Assembly (NCBI GenBank): GCA_022559985.1
Contig: JAFJTR010000040.1
Coordinates: 62,001-126,000, forward strand
Direction: 5' to 3'
DNA: 64,000 nt
DNA from: Parastagonospora avenae f. sp. tritici 18332-5
Taxonomy: Eukaryota > Ascomycota > Dothideomycetes > Pleosporales > Phaeosphaeriaceae
The notes beneath the pieces were generated by a model. That model was not told where the DNA came from and made no database searches. It was given only the letters and a program-made list of their open reading frames with translations. Every line of letters starts with the position of its first letter. The first letter of the stretch is position 1. Below are positions 1 through 11,314 of the stretch, one piece after another. A program made the translations under genes and the position numbers.

Positions 1-424
1 GACGTGTTAATAGAGAGCAGACTATGCTTCGTCTTGGTGTCGGTAACCGCGCTCGAAGCGCTTCCGGTAGTCGGAGCGGGAGAGTGATCGCGAGGACGCA
101 AATCAACTTGAGCATCGCCTATAGGAGGGTCTATTGTTGTTAAAAATGCGCACTTTTTTTGCGTTGACTAGACTTACGGAAGTTCGCCATGGACTGTGAG
201 GCCGGGAGGACGTCCGCGCCTTCCTGAGCATGAGCGGTAGTGGCATCTTCATGTGACTCTGGCTCTGAGTGTGCATAGAATTCGCCATACTCGCTGCCAG
301 CACCAAGGACAGGCAGAGTCTGTGACCGGGGCACCGCGTTACGTGGGGGAGCGCGAGATAAACGACGCCGCTGGCCTCCGACCTTGGCCGCTGGCTGTCG
401 TGAGGGGATGCTGTTGCCAGCCAT
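1..424 (-). CDS. 5' part of an unknown gene, truncated by the window edge
   Basis: The ATG is at 422-424. Exon 1 (178-424) encodes a basic, then Ser/Glu/His-rich N-terminus. A GTAAGT donor at 177 leads to an intron ending at 131 or at 119; both acceptors are in the same phase and differ by 4 codons. The next exon stays open to position 1 and is rich in Pro, Thr and Ser. No domain is visible in the roughly 120 residues present, and I do not recognise the protein. The low-complexity start looks like a disordered N-terminal tail of a larger protein. The splice model rests on the donor, the two AGs and the continued open frame. Confidence 0.5.
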
Positions 425-1113
425 CTAGAACGAGTACTTTAGGGGCGATGTGCGGATAATGCAGGTACGAGGGTGTGTTGTTTGCGGAGGTGATTGCGAT
501 AGGTTGTGTGGAGGAGGGGCGATCGCGTCGATACGCCTGGTTGTTGCTGAGTCGAAGCAAGAGCAAACGCCGTGACAGCAAGCGGCAAATTGGGCAAGAG
601 CGGGCAATAACATGACGTTGCCGGGCGGCAAGGTGAAGAGAAGAAAATGGAAGCAGAGAGAGCATCGGCGTCATGAGCACATTATGAATCTACTCATTCA
701 CTTCATTGATGAAAAATTAGTATGAGTCAAGAAATTATTGATTAAACAGAGCAAACTGAAGGTATCAAGAATGAAAAAGAAGGAGAGTGCGTTTACTGAA
801 ATGTTGGAGAAGATTAGACAGTATATGAGTCTTGAAGAAATGTCTGTGCAAACCAACTTCTAAGGGTATACTACCAACAGCGAGTGCCCATGGTCGAGTC
901 TGTGTAACAGCCGCATTGTTGGACGCCATGCCTAAATCAAGCTCGACTTCACGTTGCACAGGCGATCTCGTCTCACAGCGCCACAGCCACTATGAAACCA
1001 CTATGGACATGTGTAGATGAAAGTTGTTTTACCAATCTCTCTGTTCATGCTCACCGACCAAGCTTGCTTTTGAGCCTCCTACCCACCGACCGCAAACAAC
1101 CCGCACCCTCCTT
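425..1113. other. intergenic region
   Basis: This is the 5' flank of the left-edge gene and the 3' flank of the lipase gene. It has AT-rich patches around 690-790. I see no supported gene in it. Confidence 0.6.
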
Positions 1114-4100
1114 CTAGGAATCCACGTCGTATTTCTTGTCTGTGCTCAGCCTCGTAGCTTGTTCACTGCCCAATCCGGACTTTAGCACCTCTGGTGAGCT
1201 AGGTACACTCTTGTCTAAAGACTGCCTTGGTCCGAGACCTACTTCGCTGATGTTGCCCGATGGCGTTGTAGGCGGGCTTGTCGTCTGCTTCCCTTCAGGG
1301 AGTAAATTAGATGGCCCACCCAGCGACTGTCTGGAGTCTTGCGATCGGACCGACGATCTGTGGGACTTGCTACTTGGACTGACACCCAGGCCACGGTGCA
1401 CCTCAATTGGAATGGGGGCGGGATGATGGGATAAGAAGTCTGTGATCTCCGCATCGCTAGTACCTTGCGGTGTCTTCGGCTGGTTTGACGGTGTCGGTGG
1501 TTTCGGCGGGTTGAGTTGGAGGAATTTCTGTATCGCGTTGCGGTCATCATTGTCATCGTCCTCGTCGCTAGTGCCACCAAAGTATGTATCCCAATCACCT
1601 GAGCCAATGCTACGTGTGCTGTCCATGGTGTTGGTGCGCTGTGGGGGCCTCTTGAGGTTCTTCAATGGTGCCAGCTCGTCTGGTACTTCTCTGAGTTCAC
1701 TGTCCGTGCGCTCAATTGGGGGCTGTGAACTATGCTGTCCCTTCACATGTTCGCCATCAGCATCGACAGGTTCAGTAATAAGCTTAGCACGATCAATAGC
1801 TGGCTCTTCTTCATCTCGTGTTTGGGCGGAATACGTGTCTGCGAAATGTGTGTCGCAGAGATGCTTGACGACTGGCCAGCCGTAGGCGTTGGCAAACATG
1901 CGGCGAACAATGATATTGTTGTGCGCATCAGGCTCTAGTCGAACGAGAACCTTACGCCAGGATAGATCCCTATGATAGGCACGCGCAATCTTCTCTTCAA
2001 CACGCATCTGACCCTCATCTGCACTGGCGGTGGACTCAGTCGTCATGGCGCTACCACCCGACATTGAACGACCATTGTTGCGCTTCTTCGTCGGCGGTGG
2101 CGGGATGTCCTCTGGGTGGTATATCCGATCATGAAAGATGGTCCGCGCTCGAGTTGAGGGATCCACGATCCATGACTGAGGCGGCACTGGGGGGTTGATA
2201 AGATCGCCGGCAGATTCAAAAATTGTCGTCTTCGGCGGTGCCCGAGAGCTCTTCGAGCTGTTGACAATGGAGTCGCCACGTGTTGCTTGAGGTCGTTTCT
2301 TGTTCTCTACAGCATGTGATGACGAACCAGATCCCGACGCCTCTGCCTCATCATCCTTGTGGACCGTCTGACTTCGTGTGAACATCTTCTTATCTTTGGT
2401 CGTGTGCTTGCCCGTAGGACGGATATAACTCCACCACTGCATTAGTGTATTTTGCGGCTGGAAGTATTGATCCGACTCTTCGTCAGATTCATCGTTCTTC
2501 TTCTGTCCTTCGGAATACTGATGTTGTGCAGGTCCCACCACGGTCTGTGTCTCATCGTCCTGGTTTGTGGTATCGGCGCTCGGCAGCGGTACGCTTGTGT
2601 CATCTGTGTGTAGAGAAGGAGACAATGGCCCTTCGCTGTCATCATCGGATACGTTGGCTCTTGGGGAATTCGGTGATGCATTTTGTCCGGTCAATTGGCC
2701 GAAACCCCAAACAGCGACAGTCCCGATGAGCCCGTTCTCCCTGCGCGCCTTATCGACTCGTTCGAGCCCTCGCCAGTCAAGAAACAATAAGCAGCTTGTG
2801 CGCAGAGGTACAATACCATCGTTGACGACATTGGAGTACAGTGTACGGTTCCTGAACATACGCAGCACGACGTGGGCCGGTCCAGTAGGCAAGATGCGGA
2901 GAAGCGGCTTTGCGCCAGGGTCCTCATGGTCGTGGTGGCTGGCGGACTGACTTCCAAAGACACTGCTCATAGCAGTCCAGCCACTTTTCGCCAAGGTGGG
3001 TGTCCTCCAGGTAAGTCCGAGGTCCTGTCCCGTGCGGCCGACTAGTCCAAAGTCCAGAGCAAACTTGACGTACATGGGGTTCTCATTACTCAGACCCAAC
3101 ATGGGAGACGCCATGCAGATGAAGTTGATGGGCTTGATCTTTGCAAAGAATTCCGGAGAATGCTTATGGATGTAAGCAATAGCGTACGTCTGTACGAGTC
3201 CGCCTAGAGAGTGCCCAATGAAGCTGATACTCGTGAACTTGTACAGACGCTTGTCTTTGGAAGGTGGAGGCCGCTGGACGGTGCTACCATCGTGTGCCGG
3301 TATGCCTTCGTCGGGCTTGTCCTTTACCGGAGAAAACGTGTTTGATATTTTCTGGCCGACAGATTTCTTTGTGGGCAAGAAAGGCTGGTCTGGGTACGTG
3401 AGTTGCAGCACATATTTCGCGAGTCGCTTGCCGAGATACTGGATGCCTCGCTCGGTCTTGATGACGTTGCCGTCGAAGCCGCGGACAACGACTTCTTCCT
3501 CGTCATCGTCATCTTCCTCTTGAGCTTCCGGCATCTCATCCTGGCCGCCAGACAGAGGCGCAGTGGAGGTATCTTTCGCTTCCTCCGAGCTCTTTCCCGC
3601 CTCTCTCTGCTCGCGCCGGCGCTTCCTTCGGTCCTCGCGTGCTTGTCTTGCCGTCGCATCGATGCTCTCCTTCAGGTACAGCATATCCGCACCCAGATTG
3701 CTATGCAGGCCATGTGTCACAAGCACAAGATGAATGTGCTTCTGCTTGACATTTTCCGCAGGCTGCTCATGCGGCTCGTCGCCCGACTTTCGCTTCCTGC
3801 TGTGGTCCTCGTCCTTCAGCTCCGGCAGCTCCGGCAGCTCCGGCTTGTTCCACAGACTGGTGGTATCGTCTACGACCAATTGTATGGCTTTTGAGTAGAC
3901 GCCCTTCCTCTGTGCGGGATGGTGCGAGACGTGCTTCTTGCTGCCCTGCTGGTGGTCCGTCACCTTTCCGGGCGCTCCATGGCTGTTTCCAGTTACGGCC
4001 GTGAAGCCGAGATCCAGCGATCGCTCGTCGCGTGCCACGAGCAGCTCATAGTGCACCGACGCAGAGTTGGAGAAGATGATCTGCGAGGCGACCTCAATTA

Positions 4101-4558
4101 TCCACGTCGCGCTCAGAGGCGATCCGTCTTCATTCCGGCTGTTGTCGCCATTTCGCATGTGCTCCGGCACAGTCAGCTTCGCATTCCAGTGGCCGCCCGC
4201 CTTGACATTGGGCTCGAATTCGGGGTTGCCGTAGATTTTTGAGTCGTCATTCTTTCTGTTTGGGTTGAAGGTGGAGGGGTACGCGGAGACGTGGATGGTG
4301 TAAGGCCCGTGGAGGTAGGCGGCGCGCAGCGGGATGGCCGACGTATTTCGTATGCGCACGTGAAGGAAGGCGGGCGAGGGCAGAATGCGGTCTTCCGAGG
4401 GTGTGTATGTTACTGTATAGCTGCGTGCGCGTCTTAGCACTCCATCCGAAGCACGTTGGACCACTCCCGCGGCGTGATGAGACAGGCCAGCCAACTGCCG
4501 GTACGTACCGCACCACCTCGCCGACTTTGACGCTGCCCGTCTGATGCAGCAAAAGCAT
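1114..4558 (-). CDS. DUF676/ROG1-family serine lipase (putative)
   Basis: Two exons (4509-4558 and 1114-4420) give 1118 aa. The long open frame seems to start at 4494, but that codon is TTG. Joining the ATG at 4558 through an 88-bp intron (4421-4508) yields the N-terminus MLLLHQTGSVKVGEVVRYT, which runs smoothly into the conserved YTPSEDRILPSP block. An alpha/beta-hydrolase core of the DUF676 type follows: LVLVTHGLHSN near residue 250 and the nucleophile elbow GHSLGG near residue 420. The remaining ~600 residues are largely disordered, acidic and Ser/Pro-rich, with short conserved islands. Fungal relatives such as yeast Rog1 and Lpl1 act on glycerolipids; the substrate here is inferred only from the family. 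It is followed head-to-tail by the heme lyase gene. Confidence 0.85.
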
Positions 4559-5486
4559 CTCTACGGCGCGGCGTCGCTCTGCTTCCTGCTGCTTCCGCGA
4601 CTGTGTTCCGCACAGAAAATACGAGGGCTCGGGTCGTGTGCGCCCCTCGTCCGGGGTTTGGGCGAGATGATATGTGCGTGGTGCGAGCAGCATCTAGCAT
4701 CTAGCATCTAGCGGATCTCGCGGACGGATACGCGGCCAATGGTGAGATTCTTGCCCAAATGCGTCATCCGTCATCGACCGTCGATAGCTGCTGATCTAAC
4801 GGCGCCCGTAGAATGCAGGGCAGGAGCTGATTGTTATAACGTTCAGAAAGCTTAGACGTCTTGTGGTACACCGGCTCAACGCTGCACAACTCGGATTGTG
4901 GAGTACTACTTAATTTGTCGGACGAAGTGCACAGAACAGATAACGCTGCCGGATTTGATCAGATAATCCACGAGATATGAACGAGTCGACATGGTCACGC
5001 TGCGCGACTAGTCCAACGTCATTTGCTCGCGTGGCTCCTGTCCCGGCCTGCATAGCGCGCATCACGCGACGAGCCTCCATTTGTGCACACTGCACACGAT
5101 CCGATGAAGGTCATTTGGGGATAGGGGTAGATAGTGAACAGCACGAGACGCCGAGTACACAAAGCCTGCAGCACGCATCGAATCTGGACACTTTACTTAT
5201 CGAGTGTCCTTCCTTGCCCATGTACCTAGGTAGGATGAAGATGAAGGTGGAAAGCCGAACGGTTCATACAGTGGTCTTCGAACGCAAGTATACAACTACA
5301 ATAGAAGAAACAAGAATAGAATAGTAGGAGAGTGGGGGAGAGTTGTAGCTGGGCAAACCATGAGAAGAAATAGAAAGTGAAAAAGAAAATCGTCCATACC
5401 ATCCCAGCGCAAAACGTCCGTCTCTTGAAAGTCCCTCCTAACGCCGTGCAATGCAACATACATCTCCATCAATCGTGTACGCCTCC
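4559..5486. other. intergenic region
   Basis: This is the promoter side of the lipase gene and the 3' flank of the heme lyase gene. A short direct repeat of CATCTAG-type units sits near 4690-4710, just upstream of the lipase start. The 5290-5400 stretch is purine-rich. No gene is supported. Confidence 0.6.
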
Positions 5487-6560
5487 TCAATTATATTGCC
5501 TCCCTCGCGAACTTGCCTCGGCTGCCGCCGCCTCTCGCGCCTCTTGAACCTTTTTCATTATCCTCGCCTCACCCCCACTCGCCCGCCAAAACACATCTGT
5601 TCCCCACCTGACCATGCGCTCCGCCGCACTCGTCGGACCGTCCACCGCGGGCCTGACGTCGAGGAAAAATACCGGCTCACCTGTTGGCTCGGGGTCGCCC
5701 TCGTAGTAGTCAATGACATACCGTACCTCTTTACATCCCTTTGAATTGCAGCGCTCGACGAACCAATCGTGTCTGTCGAACGGTGGGGCGGTGCCAAATT
5801 TCTCTGGCATAGCCCAGCCTGCCCACTGCAGAATTTGCGATTTGGGTGTGGGTTCGGTGGGGCGGCCAGTGAAGCGTAGGAGTTTTGGAGGAGGGATATC
5901 AGCGTCGTCCCAGGTCGTTGTATCGAAAGGATTCTCCGCTGTGCCAAGAATGTGATTTGCGCGCTCTTCGCCTTGCTTGCAGACCCTGTAGCCTTCTGCT
6001 ATGCCCTTTGAGAAGCGGCGTTCCCAACCCATGATCTCGGCCCACGCGCCTTCGTTGAGAAAGTTGTGCACTGAGACCATGGATTCAACAGCGTCCACTG
6101 GGGTGTCGGTGTAGCCTTTTCGCAGCATAGCGTTGTACATTTGCTGTGGGGAGGGGTATTCCCAGAGTGAGCCGTCGCCCTTGGGTATGGTGGATTGCTC
6201 CCGCGAGAGGGGAAGGTCTTGAGTCTGGATGCTGGCCTTCGAGTTGTCGAGCTCAGAGAACATGTTGTTAAGAGGGTTTAGACGGGAGAGGAGACCTTGC
6301 TTCTCTGGGGCGTCGTCTGAAGATGGTGAGGCGTTCTCTGGAGGGACGTAGGGACATGCACCCTTGGGTACTTCTGCTTTCGCGGGTGGCGACGCTTTCT
6401 TGTGCATTGGACATGATGGCTAGAATCACTGTCAGAAGCAAATTCGAATTGTAGAAAGTGTTGAATGTACCGGAGGCTCTGCGTTGCCTCGTGGCATTGT
6501 ATGCGGCGCAATCGACGCAGCAGGCGCCGACGTTGTAGTGTCTGCCCAGAACCAGCCCAT
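5487..6560 (-). CDS. holocytochrome c synthase (cytochrome c heme lyase)
   Basis: Two exons (6471-6560 and 5487-6419) with a 51-bp intron give 340 aa. The first exon supplies MGWFWADTTTSAP; the splice restores a CPMH heme-binding-type motif (SCPMHKKASPP), which is hidden if the internal ATG at 6407 is used. Family landmarks follow: LNPLNNM, the SIWEYPSPQQMYNAMLRKG-like block (here SLWEYPSPQQMYNAML), a long WAEIMGWERR helix region, PFDRHDWFVERC, and VRYVIDYYEGDPEPTGEP. The enzyme attaches heme covalently to cytochrome c (or c1) in the mitochondrial intermembrane space. The sequence alone does not separate the CYC3 from the CYT2 type. Confidence 0.95.
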
Positions 6561-6888
6561 AATGAATAGTCGTGTAGAAGAAAAAGAAGATGAGGTTCGA
6601 AGAGCGAAATTGAATGTACGGCGAAAGTAGGTATGACAGTGGCGGAGATTGTCGGGGAAGATGCCAAAGTTTTTGGCCGCTCGGAAGTTGCAGGGTTCAC
6701 TCGCATCGTCATCACGGTCATCGCCGCCATCTCGTGCACTCCGATTGGCTCAAAGCTTCGAAAGAGAGTGAAAACGCAAAAAGTGTCAAAATGATTGATG
6801 TTTTGCTTTCCGATCATGGTATGTAATGTTCAAGTGCTCTGCTCTTGATTTTGATGCGAGAATTCAAGCAGCATATTCCCGTCCGTCT
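6561..6888. other. intergenic region
   Basis: This short gap holds the heme lyase promoter and the YIP1 3' flank. No gene or structured element is seen. Confidence 0.6.
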
Positions 6889-8075
6889 CTAGGGTGCTGC
6901 TGCCTTTGCCAGCTGCCCAGTTCCTCTTGAGCTAAAGATTGCCATGATGCCAAAGCTGCCGTAGAATAAAACCATGGGGTACGCGACGAGTCCTCTCATT
7001 GAAGTCATGCGACCTGGGTGCATGTATCAGTATATGCAGATTGACTATTGGAGCAGCGAAAACTTACCGACGACTGTGAACATCGAGCTGGACGAGTACG
7101 CGCACCAAGTGATGGCCAGACTGGTGATTAGATAGCCGAAGAGGCCGTCTAGCTGGACTACTATACCGAGCATTGCAACAAGCACGAGCGGCAGTAAGCA
7201 GTATCCCAAGACAGATGCTGATCTCGAGTATGTCAGAGAAGAACCGAGATGTGAACCGTGGGGCTGGTTGTGGTCGTGTCCTGATCCCACATCTGCTGGG
7301 TTTACAGGTGGTGACATGAGCGAGAGCACTTGATGTAGTAGCACGGTCCCTACGAAAGCCAGGCCTGTTTGACAGTCAGTGGTCGTTCCTTGTGCAATGG
7401 TGATGTACATACCATAGATGTAGCCGAAATGAAGCTTTCCTGTCAACTGCAATATCTTAGCTGTATCCTTGTATAGCTCCAGATCCCTTCAACGTACCAG
7501 CAATGATGTGCCGAAGATGAGGAAGAACAGTATAGGGCCCGCGACGTCGCTGTCGTCCATGATATGCTGGTCAATCCTTCCGAACGGATTAAGGACGGCC
7601 AAAGTCTATTGCTATATCAGCGTTGCCACATGATCTAGGGTTGAGGATGAGCCCACCTTCATCTTGATATGGCTGAAATTCACGCCCAGCTCTTCCACTA
7701 TAAGTTGTCAGCTCGCTGGTCGTATTCGCAGGCTAGGGTCACTAACGTAATGGCGGTTCCCCTTCATATCTATGGCATGTCAGCAGTGTTCCATTGCTCT
7801 AACAATTTCACATACCCCTCTGTGCCAAATGCTGCAAGCCAACCCGTCCGCAGCCCTGACGCGCCCATGCCCATCTGCCCACTCACTCCCGGTGCGCTGA
7901 ACCCCGCGCCATATTGCGATGGATATGCCTGAGTCGAAGGCGCGCCGTAGCCTGCTTGAAACGGTGTTGAGTGTCCAGAAACAGGCTGATTTGAGAAGGA
8001 CGAGGAATAGAATTGGAGGTTTTGTGGGTTTCCGCCGCCGTATTGCGGACTCTGTCCGTAGCCGTATTGTGCCAT
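6889..8075 (-). CDS. YIP1: YIP1 family Golgi/ER Rab-interacting membrane protein
   Basis: Seven exons give 295 aa: 7816-8075, 7747-7769, 7657-7697, 7498-7605, 7413-7446, 7068-7364 and 6889-7013. Introns are 45-54 bp, and all exons sum to 888 nt. The N-terminal cytosolic part is rich in Gly, Gln, Tyr and Ser. It ends in the family signature made by exons 1-3 (GTEGYEGEPPLLEELGVNF). About five hydrophobic spans follow: AGPILFFLIFGTSLL, HFGYIYGLAFVG, LGYCLLPLVLVAMLGIVV, LFGYLITSLAITWCAY and VAYPMVLFYGSFGIMAIFS. YIP1 proteins bind prenylated Rab GTPases (Ypt1/Ypt31 in yeast) and act in COPII vesicle formation and ER-Golgi transport. Several exons are only 23-41 nt, so gene finders may miss them. 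Confidence 0.93.
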
Positions 8076-8683
8076 GTTTGTGAGGTTGAAGCGAGTGCGG
8101 ATTGCGTTCGATGGTAGACGTCGAGGTTGTGCGATCTGGCTAGAAGCTTATGTTGAAGCCTGGTGGAGCTTCGGCGGGATTGGCTTGAGGACCAATGAGT
8201 ACGTGGAGCGAGCGGTGTACGTCACAAGCGCTTGTGGGGTAATAAGGGACGGATCGCACGTGAATGATAGTTCAAGGAGTGAGGTGAAAGACGGCCGGAA
8301 ACAATTCTCTAGAAGACGGGTAGTGCTTGTCGTGATGTTGGGAGCTCAAAACGGCATGCACATGTTATGTGTCGCTTCCAGGGTCGGAGCTCCTCAGCCG
8401 CGCCAAGACATCATAGGTAGCAACGAATGCTCCCCACATCTTTGTACAAGTAATTAACGAATTTTCAGTCAATGTAGCAGTAAGATCACATGGGAGATTT
8501 GCGGATTTGGCTTCACCCTGATTTGGCAGCAGTAATGAAAAGAAATTTTGATTTTAAGGATGAGGGGGGGTATCTAATTCTATCGTCATAAGCAGAGTCG
8601 TGGTTGTGCCAAAGTTGAGCGCCATGAAAAATACGTTGTCGTAAGTCATTACCGTGATCTCCTTTGCATACTAGATCTAGCCT
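8076..8683. other. intergenic region
   Basis: This is the YIP1 promoter and the 3' flank of the F-box locus. No supported gene. A G-run occurs near 8560-8570. Confidence 0.6.
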
Positions 8684-8915
8684 TCAGTACAGGTTGAGTG
8701 TTCTTCGAGAAGTGTAATTGCACCAATCGCACTGCGATCGCATCAGTACACATGAAATCTCGTTCCGTAAAGTATTGTACCATTGTCTCGGAGGAGGCCT
8801 CGTTATCTTCACGACAATACTCGTTGCCGCACTTCTTACATTCGCGAATGAAGAGCTCTTTGCAGCTTAGGCACGTATGACCGCAGCCGAAGCAGTCGCG
8901 CCGGACACCGACAAT
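8684..8915 (-). other. cysteine-rich exons downstream of the F-box stop codon
   Basis: Exon 8781-8915 (45 codons, phase 0) and exon 8684-8731 are joined over an intron with donor at 8780 and acceptor at 8732. They encode a zinc-ribbon-like block with cysteine pairs CFGCG, CLSC, CKKCG, EYC and CDWCN, then a stop. The acceptor at 8916 can be reached from a GTACAT donor at 9190 inside the F-box coding region, in phase 0. That would replace the usual C-terminus and give a protein of about 485 aa. A tidy 51-bp intron candidate (8916-8966) also ends at this acceptor, but the sequence before it carries an in-frame TGA. The exons could be an alternative ending of the F-box gene or remains of a separate gene. 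Confidence 0.5.
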
Positions 8916-9109
8916 CTGTACACAAAGTGGTCAGCCTCTTTCTTTATAAAAGACGGAGCACATACCTTGGCGCGCAAGTGTCAGGTTGTCCAGGTCATGT
9001 TATCCAATAGTGGTCTCCAAGGCCAACCAGTGAAACTGGTATCCGGAATCCAACTACTTCGTAACGTCCTAGTGGTAAACCATCATCCAGCGCGCCAAGG
9101 CATGCAATA

Positions 9110-10465
9110 TCATCCCCACATCCCGTCTCCTCCAGCACCGGCCATCCATTCATCCCGAAGGCAGTGCTGAGTGCAAAGGCCCATATGTACCTTGATGGTT
9201 TGTTTGTGAATCAATTGTGTCTGTCCGTTGGTGTTCAGTGTCTCCAGGAGTTCGGTCTGTTGAAGCTCGGTTCGTTGTGCTACAATCGATCCAGCATAGC
9301 ATCCCTCATCCCACCATTTGTGACAGCGCTCGCACCAGCGACCCTTGAGACAGTCTTCACATCGCACAAATAGAGGCGGTGGACTCGAACCATCGATAGT
9401 GTACGGCCTTTGAGCTGCGCGAATGGAGCTCCAGTGGAGTGGGACTGGGCTCAGCAGCGGGAAGTGTGCAAAGGAAGAATGCCCGAAGGTAGCTGGCTCT
9501 TCCGGACAAGAATGGCAAGTCTCGCATCCAGAAGGACCCAGGGCGACGGTGGCGATTGCGGGGCGAAGGAATGAAGCTGGATGCGGTATGCTACTAGCAG
9601 ATCCTTCTCTAATGTAGGCTTTTGCTGGGTCGTGTCGCGGACCCCGGCACAACACAGCATCGAATGCTATGATGCCCTCGCACGCCTGCAGAATCTCCGC
9701 CCAGTCTGAAGAAGGACGCTTTGTTATCATTCTGCCCGAAGATTGATACCATTTGTCTTGCGTCCGTGCCAGTGCTGTGTTCAATGCATCCGTCGACTTT
9801 TGGTTCCATTCTGCGCCTATCTGCGCCCCTTGTGATGACATAACTCCTCGCGAATCGGGCGAGGCGGATCGTTTCGCAGGCGATGTAACGAGCGGGGCGG
9901 TGTCGCGAGGACCGAAAAGGTAGATGCCTTTGACGCGTGGCGTCCCTGCTGGTCTCGACGGGCGCACCGCATATCGTAGGTACTGCTGAAGCTTCCTCTC
10001 GTTCAAATGCTTCACTTCTCGGATCGAAAGGATGCGGACGTTGTATCGGTCTTCGGTTATCAGCTCCTTCACACACTCTGCTGTTACGCTGAGACCATCA
10101 AGCACTAATGTGTTGACGTTGCGGAGGACGTGTTGATGCTCGAGTTTCGAGAAGATGCTTCGTAGCGGCCCAGAATAGAAATCGTCCTCGGTGAGTGATT
10201 CATCCATGCGCTCTCGTCGCCAGTTGTTACCGCCAGAATCCAGTGGCTCGTTGATAGGACATATTGCAGACTTGATGGGAGAAAGATCGAGATAACGGAA
10301 GGCTTCTGGGGACTGGCGGATGATGTGTCGAAGCGATCTGGAAGTCTTCGCCAATGCACACAGAGAACTAATAGGTAGATATGGGGCGGTTTGGCGGAGG
10401 ATCAATGTGTTGGTCAAGAGGTCCACCAGGGAAGTCGGAACATGGTCAAGAACAAAAGAAGCCAT
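9110..10465 (-). CDS. F-box domain protein with cysteine-rich C-terminal part
   Basis: An uninterrupted frame of 451 aa starts at the ATG at 10463-10465. Residues about 5-65 (LVDLLTNTLILRQTAPYLPI ... LRHIIRQSPEAFRYLDLS) resemble an F-box, the SKP1-binding segment of SCF ubiquitin ligases. The middle contains a conserved block around GAEWNQKSTDALN and WAEILQACEGIIAFDAVLC. The C-terminal third has Cys pairs (CETCHSC, CEDC, WCERCHKWW, GLCTQHCL) and ends in GAGGDGMWG. The gene is divergent from the UFD1-domain gene, and both products are linked to ubiquitin. Target unknown. See the separate entry for possible alternative 3' exons. Confidence 0.8.
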   Translation of the reverse strand: MASFVLDHVPTSLVDLLTNTLILRQTAPYLPISSLCALAKTSRSLRHIIRQSPEAFRYLDLSPIKSAICPINEPLDSGGNNWRRERMDESLTEDDFYSGPLRSIFSKLEHQHVLRNVNTLVLDGLSVTAECVKELITEDRYNVRILSIREVKHLNERKLQQYLRYAVRPSRPAGTPRVKGIYLFGPRDTAPLVTSPAKRSASPDSRGVMSSQGAQIGAEWNQKSTDALNTALARTQDKWYQSSGRMITKRPSSDWAEILQACEGIIAFDAVLCRGPRHDPAKAYIREGSASSIPHPASFLRPAIATVALGPSGCETCHSCPEEPATFGHSSFAHFPLLSPVPLHWSSIRAAQRPYTIDGSSPPPLFVRCEDCLKGRWCERCHKWWDEGCYAGSIVAQRTELQQTELLETLNTNGQTQLIHKQTIKVHMGLCTQHCLRDEWMAGAGGDGMWG

Positions 10466-11314
10466 GGTGTGTGTAGGAACACAAGCAGGCGAGAGTTGCT
10501 GAAGATTAACGTACTTACCAAGGCTTTATGAATATAGTGTGTCTGCAGCCCAGACGGGCACGTGTCACAAGTCTGACACGGCTGCAGATAGATGTTGAGA
10601 ATGAAAGCAGGGCGGGGGGTGAAACGCAAATGGCGTAAGGAACGTCAAGGTGATGGTGGTGGGATCATCATGTACCCTGTAGGAGATCTGCCAGCCAAGC
10701 TTGACAGCTAGCATATCAGGGTCCATTCGCCGACAACCTGAAGGCGAATTCGGGGCTTCGGGGCTTCAGACTGTCTGGAACATTCAGCTACTCGGTACAC
10801 AAACTCTGGAGCTTCTCGTGAAGAAGAATGTATTCAAACGAGTGATTAAGCATTGCAAGGCGTGTAGCATCAGACGGCGAACGTGGGGCTATAGTCGGTG
10901 TTAGCAATGCTTATTGCCATATCGAAACTGAGTTGCCGCCGATTGCGAGCGCCGATTGCGTTATGATAATGCGTGTAAAGTGCGGTGAGCGGGCCGACGA
11001 AGGCCTTGAGCGCTTGATAGGATGAAGATGTCTACTTGTTTAGGCTTTCTACTTAAGTGGTATTCCGCGAGGGTGTCGTCCGATATGGACGCGTTGATGC
11101 GAGTGAAAGTGCATGGCCGAGTCACGGTTATCGATAAGGAAGGCGATGCCAGTGATGACGCGAGGCTCCAGGGTCGAAGCTTCGAGCAGAGAGTCGCAAC
11201 CTATTCGTCAGCCAGAATCCCCCTCGAACAAATATAATCCTATGTTGATATCACGACCATGTTGACAACCTCCACCTTCGCCTCTACTCCACCTTGACTC
11301 AACTGGGTTTCGCC
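10466..11314. promoter_or_regulatory. divergent promoter region, F-box gene / UFD1-domain gene
   Basis: This 849-bp stretch lies between two genes transcribed away from each other, so it must hold both promoters. A 9-bp CGGGGCTTC unit is repeated near 10750-10770. No individual binding site can be assigned from sequence alone. Confidence 0.5.

Noticed and set aside
9370..9395. tRNA-like T-arm motif (GGTTCGAGTCC on the minus strand)
   Set aside because: It lies inside the F-box coding sequence, and no matching A-box or acceptor stem could be found upstream.
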